DNA of 64,000 bases, from positions 1-64,000 of the forward strand of contig CANGHW010000018.1 of assembly GCA_947453695.1 (NCBI GenBank), written 5' to 3'. Positions 57,620 to 64,000 of this stretch are shown in pieces. Numbering within the stretch: the stretch's first letter is position 1; every line of letters starts with the position of its first letter. The position numbers and the translations under genes were made by a program. Origin of the DNA: Opitutia bacterium (GTDB lineage: Bacteria; Verrucomicrobiota; Verrucomicrobiia; Opitutales; Opitutaceae). The notes beneath the pieces were generated by a model. That model ran no database searches and was not told where the DNA came from. It saw only the letters and a program-made list of their open reading frames with translations.

Positions 57620-60600
57620 TTACGCGCGTTTCGCTGCGAGGAGGCGCTGGACGTCGGCGGCTGACATGCGGCTGACGCGCAGGTGCACGCGGGCCATCGC
57701 CTCGGCACGGCCGGGTTTGTCCGCGCCTTGATCGATCAACGCCCCGAGGGCGGCGGAAAACTTCGCGACGGTTGGCGCCTCGAAGAGCAACCGCAGTGGC
57801 GGCTCCACCCGGAAAACTTCCGAGACGCGCCACATCACCTGGGTGGCGAGCAGGGAGTGGCCGCCCAGGTCGAAAAAATCGTCCTCTGCGCCGATGCGGC
57901 CATTTTTCAAGACGGCGCCCCAGAGGCCGGCGATGGTTTCTTCCAGCGGCGTGCGGGGCGAGATGTGCCGGCGGGCGGCGGCGGTGCCAGTGCCGAGTGA
58001 GCGGAGGGCGGCGCGGTCGACTTTGTTGTGGGCCGTCAGCGGGAACTCCGGTACCAGCACGATACCGGCGGGGACCATAAAGTCGGGGAGGCGTTCGCGC
58101 ACGTGTTCGCGCAGAGCGTCGTCGGTCGGAGCCGTCAGGCCGGGCCGCGGCTGCACGTAGGCCACCAGCCGTTTGTCTCCCGGGCGCGTTTCGTGGACCA
58201 GTATCAGGGTTTCCTTCACGCCCGGGTGGGCGGCGAGACAGCTCTCGATCTCGCCTAGTTCGATGCGGAACCCCCGGACTTTGACCTGGAAGTCGCGCCG
58301 ACCGAGGAATTCCACCGTGCCGTCGGGCATCCAGCGGGCGAGATCGCCGGTCTTGTAAACGCGTTCACCCGGCATAACGGGAAACGGGTGGGGGACGAAG
58401 CATTCGGCGGTAAGGCCGGGGAGCAACAGGTAGCCGCGCGCGTTGCCGTCACCGCCGATATAGAGATCGCCCGGCACACCGATCGGCACGGGTTGCATTT
58501 CCCGGTCGAGGATCAGCAGGGTGGTGTTCGAGATGGGCGGCCCGATCGTGACGGTGTAGCCGACGTCTTCGGGCCGGCGCAACAGGCCGCAACTCGCAAA
58601 CGTCGTAGTCTCGGTGGGGCCGTAGCCGTTGATGAGCGTAAGCCCGGGGTGCGCCGCGAGCACGCTGCGGGCGTGGGGCACGGAAATGATGTCCCCGCCC
58701 ACGAGGAGGTGGCGCACGCCGTGAAACGCTTCGATGCGTTCATCGACCATCAGGTTGAACAACGCCGAAGTCAGATAGAGTGAAGTGATGCGGTGTCGCT
58801 GGATTTCCTCGCCGAGCTCGCGGAGCGAAGGTGCGCCGGCGCGGAGCACGACGAGGAGTGCGCCGTTGCAGAGCGCACCCCATAGTTCAAATGTCGAGGC
58901 ATCGAACGAGACGGGCGCGAGTTCGAGGATGCGGAGGTCCGGGCCGTAAGGGAGATAGTTGGTGTCGCGCACGAGGCGCACGACGCCGCGGTGCGGAATG
59001 CAGATGCCCTTGGGCCGGCCGGTCGATCCCGACGTGTAAGTCGTGTAAGCGAGGTTGTCGGGCACGGTGACGTTCGGCAGATTCTCGGGCGACTCCGCCA
59101 GCAGGTCGGGGGCATCGAGGACCACCGCGAGAAACGGCACGTTGGTCGCCGGCATGCGGGCCGCGGCGTCAGCCGGGGCGAGGAGCAGGCGGGCCTGCAC
59201 CTGATCGAAGAGAAAATTAAGCCGCTCGGCCGGATCGGCCGGATCGAAGGGGAGGTAGTGTCCGCCTGCCTTCAACACAGCTACGAGCGCCACGACCATT
59301 TCGAGGGTGCGTTCGGCGCAGACGGCGACACCGACATCGGCGCCGACGCCGCGCGCCCGCAGCAGGCGCGCGAGCCGATTGGAGGCGGAATTCAATGCGG
59401 CGTAAGTGAGCGTGCGTTCGCCGGCGGTGACGGCAGGCGCTTCCGGGTTCGCGGCCGCACAGGCTTCAAATAATTCGTGAACGCACCGATCACGCGGGTA
59501 GGCCGTCGTCGTGGCGTTCCACTCGCGGAGGAGTTGGTGGCGTTCTGCCGCGTCGAGCAAGGGGAGGAGTGCAATACGCGTCGTGGGTGCCGCGGCGGCG
59601 TGAGTGAGCAGCGCGCGGAAATTCCCCATCATGCGTCCGATGGTCGCCGACTCGAACAGATCGCGGCTGTATTCGACGCCGACCAGCAGGCCTTCGCGGG
59701 TGTCCTCAATGAAGACGGTCAGATCAAACCGGGCCGTGAACCCGGGGACGTTGAGTTGTTCGAGGGTGAGGCCGGCGCCGAGCTGCAGCGCTTCGCGGTG
59801 AGTTTGCAGGAGGGAGAAACAGACCTGGAAGAGCGGGTTTTGGCTCATCGTGCGGTCGGGCCGCACAGCTTCGATGATGCGTTCGAGCGGGGTCTCAGCG
59901 TGGGCGTAGGCGGCGGTGGCGGTGGCGCGGGTGCGACGGAGGACTTCGGCAAACGTCGGATCGCCGCCGAGCGGCGTGCGCAACGCGAGCGTGTTGGTCA
60001 GGAAGCCCACGAGCGGTTCCAGGCTGGGATGCGCGCGGTTGGCAATCGAGGTGCCGACGGCAAAATCCGTCTGGCCCGTGTAGCGGAACAAAAGACTGTT
60101 CCACCCGGCGAGCAGCACTTGGAAGAGCGTTGCACCCTCGCGGCGGGCGACGTCGCCCAAGGCGCGGGTGAGGTCGGGCGGAAAGGTGAAATATTCCGTG
60201 GCTCCTGAGTAGGTCATCGCGGGCGGACGGGGATGATCGGTCGCCAGGTTGAGGACGGGTGCGTCGGCCAGCGTGCGTTGCCAAAAAGCCAAACTTTCTG
60301 CCGCCGAAGGAGCGGCCAGTCGCTCGGATTGCCACGCGACATAATCGGCAAACTGCACGGGCATGTCGGGCAATCCGGCTGCATGGCCGGTGGTCTCAGC
60401 GCGGTAGAGTGCGGCGAGGTCGCGCACGATTACGCCCGAAGACCAACCGTCGGAGACGAGGTGGTGGATCGTGAAAACAAACACGGCCTCGCCGGGCTCA
60501 GTCACGAGTAAAGTGGTGCGCAGCAGAGGAGCGCGGGTGAGATCGAAGGCCTTCGTCGCCTCGGCACCGAGGCGGTCACGGAGCGCCTGTTCGCGGGCTG

Positions 60601-61111
60601 CCGGCGCGAGTGCACGCAGATCGGCGCGCTCCGTCGGCACGACGACGTGGTCGGCGATGACTTGCTGTGGCTGCCCGGCTGCGGCGATGAAACTGGTGCG
60701 GAGGACCTCGTGGCGCGCAACGAGCGCACCGACCGCGCGCTCCAGCGCGTCGGCATCCAGTGGTCCGCGAATCCTGACGGCGGCGACGATGTTGTAGGCC
60801 GCATTGCTGGCAGGGTCGAGTTGGGTGAGGAACCACAGGCGCGCCTGCGCCGAGGAGAGCGCGGCCGGACCGGAGGCAGTGCGGCGCGGGATCGCGGCGT
60901 TGGCCGGCGCGCTGGATTGCCGCGAATGCAGAAGCGCAATGAGTGCGGGCTTATGCTCCTTGAGCCGGGCTTGCAATTCCTGGGTAAGAGCTCCTTCCGG
61001 TGCCCGCACTTTCAACGCTCCGGTCGCGGTGATTTCGAGCCCGACACCGCGGGCGGCGCAGACATCGAGGAGCGCGATGAGATCGGAAGCGGGTGCAGAC
61101 GGAGTGACCAT
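57620..61111 (-). CDS. Single-module NRPS: TubC-type docking, condensation, adenylation, PCP
   Basis: DLIALLDVCAARGVGLEI...(TubC-like), HHLVSDGWS, YTSGSTGRPKGI, FDASTFELWG, INGYGPTETT, DDFFDLGGHSLLATQ. Confidence 0.93.
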   Translation of the reverse strand: MVTPSAPASDLIALLDVCAARGVGLEITATGALKVRAPEGALTQELQARLKEHKPALIALLHSRQSSAPANAAIPRRTASGPAALSSAQARLWFLTQLDPASNAAYNIVAAVRIRGPLDADALERAVGALVARHEVLRTSFIAAAGQPQQVIADHVVVPTERADLRALAPAAREQALRDRLGAEATKAFDLTRAPLLRTTLLVTEPGEAVFVFTIHHLVSDGWSSGVIVRDLAALYRAETTGHAAGLPDMPVQFADYVAWQSERLAAPSAAESLAFWQRTLADAPVLNLATDHPRPPAMTYSGATEYFTFPPDLTRALGDVARREGATLFQVLLAGWNSLLFRYTGQTDFAVGTSIANRAHPSLEPLVGFLTNTLALRTPLGGDPTFAEVLRRTRATATAAYAHAETPLERIIEAVRPDRTMSQNPLFQVCFSLLQTHREALQLGAGLTLEQLNVPGFTARFDLTVFIEDTREGLLVGVEYSRDLFESATIGRMMGNFRALLTHAAAAPTTRIALLPLLDAAERHQLLREWNATTTAYPRDRCVHELFEACAAANPEAPAVTAGERTLTYAALNSASNRLARLLRARGVGADVGVAVCAERTLEMVVALVAVLKAGGHYLPFDPADPAERLNFLFDQVQARLLLAPADAAARMPATNVPFLAVVLDAPDLLAESPENLPNVTVPDNLAYTTYTSGSTGRPKGICIPHRGVVRLVRDTNYLPYGPDLRILELAPVSFDASTFELWGALCNGALLVVLRAGAPSLRELGEEIQRHRITSLYLTSALFNLMVDERIEAFHGVRHLLVGGDIISVPHARSVLAAHPGLTLINGYGPTETTTFASCGLLRRPEDVGYTVTIGPPISNTTLLILDREMQPVPIGVPGDLYIGGDGNARGYLLLPGLTAECFVPHPFPVMPGERVYKTGDLARWMPDGTVEFLGRRDFQVKVRGFRIELGEIESCLAAHPGVKETLILVHETRPGDKRLVAYVQPRPGLTAPTDDALREHVRERLPDFMVPAGIVLVPEFPLTAHNKVDRAALRSLGTGTAAARRHISPRTPLEETIAGLWGAVLKNGRIGAEDDFFDLGGHSLLATQVMWRVSEVFRVEPPLRLLFEAPTVAKFSAALGALIDQGADKPGRAEAMARVHLRVSRMSAADVQRLLAAKRA

Positions 61112-61953
61112 GGCGGGGCAGTTACGCAGCCACGCGCGCGGGATGTGTCAATGGCATTGGCGCCGCGTCGCGACGCGACCCACGGGTGCGATCTATTTTT
61201 GAGTAACCGGGCGAGTGTGGCCCCCGAAGAGGCCGCGGGTTCGAGTTGGACAGGCTGGCTGGTCGTGGGCGGGGAACCGCGATGCTGGGCTGCGTCCGAC
61301 ACGGCGTGGGTAGCGCAGCGCTCAGCCTGCCCTCTTCAGGTGATCCTCGAGTGATTTGTCTCAGCCGCCGATGAAACTGGTCCAGCGCAGTCCGACCTTG
61401 CCGCAAGGTATGCGTCGTCAAACGGCTGAACGCCTGTTGGCGGCGCGAGCAGTTGCCGGATGGAGGATCCTGGCCACGGCGAGCATCAAAGCATGACTTG
61501 GATCCTTCGAGAATACTCAGCCAAATATAAATGAGCTGGGTGGTAATTCGTTCGCATCCCGCAAGCTCGCGGCACGCCTATTCTTTTTTTTCGGAAAACT
61601 TTCGGTGGTCTGCTCAGGAAGTCGCCCGTGATTACGGTTGAACGGTGGAGGGAACGCCATGAGCCGACGACATTTGCTAGGTTGGACGCTGGGACGACTT
61701 GCGGCACCGGCATGCGACGAACGGGAATATCTCTGCGGTTTGGGCATCCCTGAGAGCGCCGCTGAGGCAGGCCACGGGCCGAGCCTGGAGCGCGGGCGAC
61801 GGGGTGATCGGATGGTCGGTGCTTCACGGCACCAGCGCCAGCGCCACCACTGCGTTCAACTTCCTGCCGTGCAGTGCGCGCTTTGCAGGCGGAGGCCAGG
61901 TTGATCTGGTGGCCGCTTTCTTCGCGGCTGCAATCATTTGTCTGTTGCGCGCT

Positions 61954-64000
61954 ATGCCGTCGCTCTTTTCTGATCGTGGGACTGTGCCTAAAAAAGTGCC
62001 TATCAACGCTCCGGCGTGGAGCCATGCTTGCACGTCGACCTTGGTCGATGTTTTGCAATGGCGAGCGGCGGCACAGGCGGACCGCACAGCGTTCATTTTC
62101 CTGCCCGATGCCGGCGACGTCGAGCCAAGTCTAGCCTATGCGCAGCTCGATGCTCGGGCCCGCGCCATCGCGGGCGCGCTCGGCCAACGTTGCGCGCCCG
62201 GCGATCGTGTAGCGCTGCTCTATCCGCCCGGACTCGATTTTCTGGAAGCCTTCTTTGGCTGCCTCTATGCCGGGGTCATTGCTGTGCCCGCCTATCCTCC
62301 GAGGAACCAAGGGCACCTCCCGCGGCTGCGTGCGGTCGTCACCGACAGCGGAGCGGGGTGGGCGCTGACCAACGCGAAGACGCTTGGCAACGTCCAGGGG
62401 TTCATTGCCGGCGATGCGGGGTGGACCGCGCTGAATTGGCTGGCGACCGATACGGTCCCCGCGGGTGCCGCAGATGCGTGGCTGGCACCGGAAGTCCGGG
62501 CCGAGTCCGTGGCGTTTCTCCAGTATACCTCAGGTTCTACAGGCACGCCGCGCGGCGTGATGGTCACGCACGCCAATCTCCTCTACAACACGCACTACAT
62601 CCAGGAGTCGGCCCGACTTCACGCCGACACTGTCTCGGCAACGTGGTTGCCGAGCTTTCACGACATGGGGCTGATCGACGGCCTGTTGAGCCCACTCTAC
62701 ACGGGTTACCTCGGCGTTGTGATGTCGCCGGTGAGTTTCATCCAGCGTCCGGCGCGCTGGCTCGAAGCGATCACACGGTTTCGTGTGACGCACTGCGGTG
62801 GACCCAATTTCGGCTACGCGCTCTGCGCGCAGAAAATCCCGCCCGAGGTGCGAGCCACCCTTGACCTTTCCAGCTGGGAAAGCGCCTACAACGGCGCGGA
62901 GCCCCTGCGCGCATCGACGTTACGCGAGTTTACGGCCGCGTTTGCGCCGTGCGGTTTCCGCGCGCGCACGCACTACCCGTGTTTCGGCATGGCCGAGGCC
63001 ACGCTGTTGGTGACGGGATGCGATATCCACCGCGAGCCCGTCGTGCGCCGCGTCGAGCGCGTCGCGCTGGAGCAGGGGAAATTTGTTCTCGCCGCGGACA
63101 GCGCCTCTGACGACACGACGTTTGAAATCGTCAGCTCAGGCCGGGTTGTCCTCGAAACCCGCGTCGTGATTGTGGACCTAGCGACGGGCCGTCCCGCCAC
63201 CGACGGCACCATCGGTGAACTCTGGATCGCGGGACCTACCGTGTGCGCCGGCTACTGGCAGCGGCCGGCAGAAACCGCGGAGACGTTTTTCGCACATCTG
63301 CCCGGTGATGATACGCCGTGGTTGCGCACCGGCGACCTCGGTCACCTCGATGCCGAAGGGGAGCTCTACATCTGCGGACGAGCGAAAGATCTCATCATCA
63401 TTCGCGGCCGAAACCACTACCCACAGGATCTGGAGCTGACGGCCGAGCGCGCGCATCCAGCCTTGCGCGCCGGTTGCGGGGCGGCGTTTTCCATCGCCAT
63501 CGACGGGGAGGAACACCTCGTGGTCGTGCAGGAACTTGAGCGCACCGCCCTGCGCAAGGCAAACGTCCCCGAGATTGCGGCCGCGCTCGCCGCCGCCCTC
63601 GCGGCCCAGCACGAACTCCAGCCGCACACCGTAGTTCTGTTGAAAACCGGCACGGTGCCGAAAACCTCTTCCGGTAAAATTCAGCGTCGCAACGCCCGTG
63701 CCCAATTCCTCGCCGGCGAGCTCGACGAGGTCGGGCGTTGGGAGAACCCGGTCGCACGCGTGATCTCCTTCGCTCCCACACTCGCACCCGCGCCTGCCGT
63801 GACGGACATGCGCGCGGAATCCGGGCGCAGCACGGGTGGTGCGATCGCTGCTTGGTTGCGCGCGCGGCTGGCCCGCCAGATCGGAATCGATCCCGCCGCG
63901 GTCGATGTAACCAAAGCGTTTTCCGCCTACGGACTCGATTCGGCCACCGTCGTCGCGCTCTCGGGCGAGCTCCAAGAATTTCTCGGTCGGCCGGTTTCCC
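61954..64000 (+). CDS. Fatty acyl-AMP ligase (FAAL) followed by an acyl-carrier domain; truncated by window end
   Basis: QYTSGSTGTPRGVMVTHANLLYN, TWLPSFHDMGLIDGLLSPLYTGYLGVVMSPVSFIQRPARWLEAITRF, CGGPNFGYALC; then AYGLDSATVVALS carrier motif. Open frame absent from the ORF track because it has no stop in the window. Confidence 0.9.
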   Translation, partial: MPSLFSDRGTVPKKVPINAPAWSHACTSTLVDVLQWRAAAQADRTAFIFLPDAGDVEPSLAYAQLDARARAIAGALGQRCAPGDRVALLYPPGLDFLEAFFGCLYAGVIAVPAYPPRNQGHLPRLRAVVTDSGAGWALTNAKTLGNVQGFIAGDAGWTALNWLATDTVPAGAADAWLAPEVRAESVAFLQYTSGSTGTPRGVMVTHANLLYNTHYIQESARLHADTVSATWLPSFHDMGLIDGLLSPLYTGYLGVVMSPVSFIQRPARWLEAITRFRVTHCGGPNFGYALCAQKIPPEVRATLDLSSWESAYNGAEPLRASTLREFTAAFAPCGFRARTHYPCFGMAEATLLVTGCDIHREPVVRRVERVALEQGKFVLAADSASDDTTFEIVSSGRVVLETRVVIVDLATGRPATDGTIGELWIAGPTVCAGYWQRPAETAETFFAHLPGDDTPWLRTGDLGHLDAEGELYICGRAKDLIIIRGRNHYPQDLELTAERAHPALRAGCGAAFSIAIDGEEHLVVVQELERTALRKANVPEIAAALAAALAAQHELQPHTVVLLKTGTVPKTSSGKIQRRNARAQFLAGELDEVGRWENPVARVISFAPTLAPAPAVTDMRAESGRSTGGAIAAWLRARLARQIGIDPAAVDVTKAFSAYGLDSATVVALSGELQEFLGRPVS

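Noticed and set aside
61486-62058. 190-aa minus ORF in the NRPS-FAAL intergenic region
   Set aside because: Overlaps the FAAL start, Arg-rich, no motifs; probably chance.

Overview
High-GC window with the character of an Opitutaceae/Verrucomicrobia-like chromosome (taxon is inference). Main contents: a TolC/MFP/RND efflux operon; a compact aminoethylphosphonate/phosphonolipid-type gene set (PntC-like cytidylyltransferase, PhnW, CDP-alcohol phosphotransferase, PEP mutase-nucleotidyltransferase fusion, phosphonopyruvate decarboxylase); a tmRNA gene; a tandem-duplicated UxaA-type dehydratase; TonB receptors; a small stress-protein cluster; and the left part of a lipopeptide-type NRPS locus (PPTase, type II thioesterase, MbtH, SyrD-like exporter, Fe(II)/2OG-like oxygenase, C-A-PCP NRPS, FAAL-ACP running off the window). 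The strongest finding is a ~10.5 kb block (ECF sigma/FecR/TonB receptor/NagX-like/GH79 locus, a TMTC-like protein and an XRE regulator) that splits a YcaQ-like (HTH_42) gene into two halves about 10.5 kb apart, with TGCGGCC at both junctions and a 21-bp repeat-flanked XRE gene at the right edge. Other signals: a strictly periodic 21-bp minisatellite (15 good units), an interspersed family of odd intergenic repeats, three DUF697-like paralogues around a ParA-type ATPase, and three loci with apparent frameshifts. All homology calls come from reading protein motifs by eye; no searches were run.
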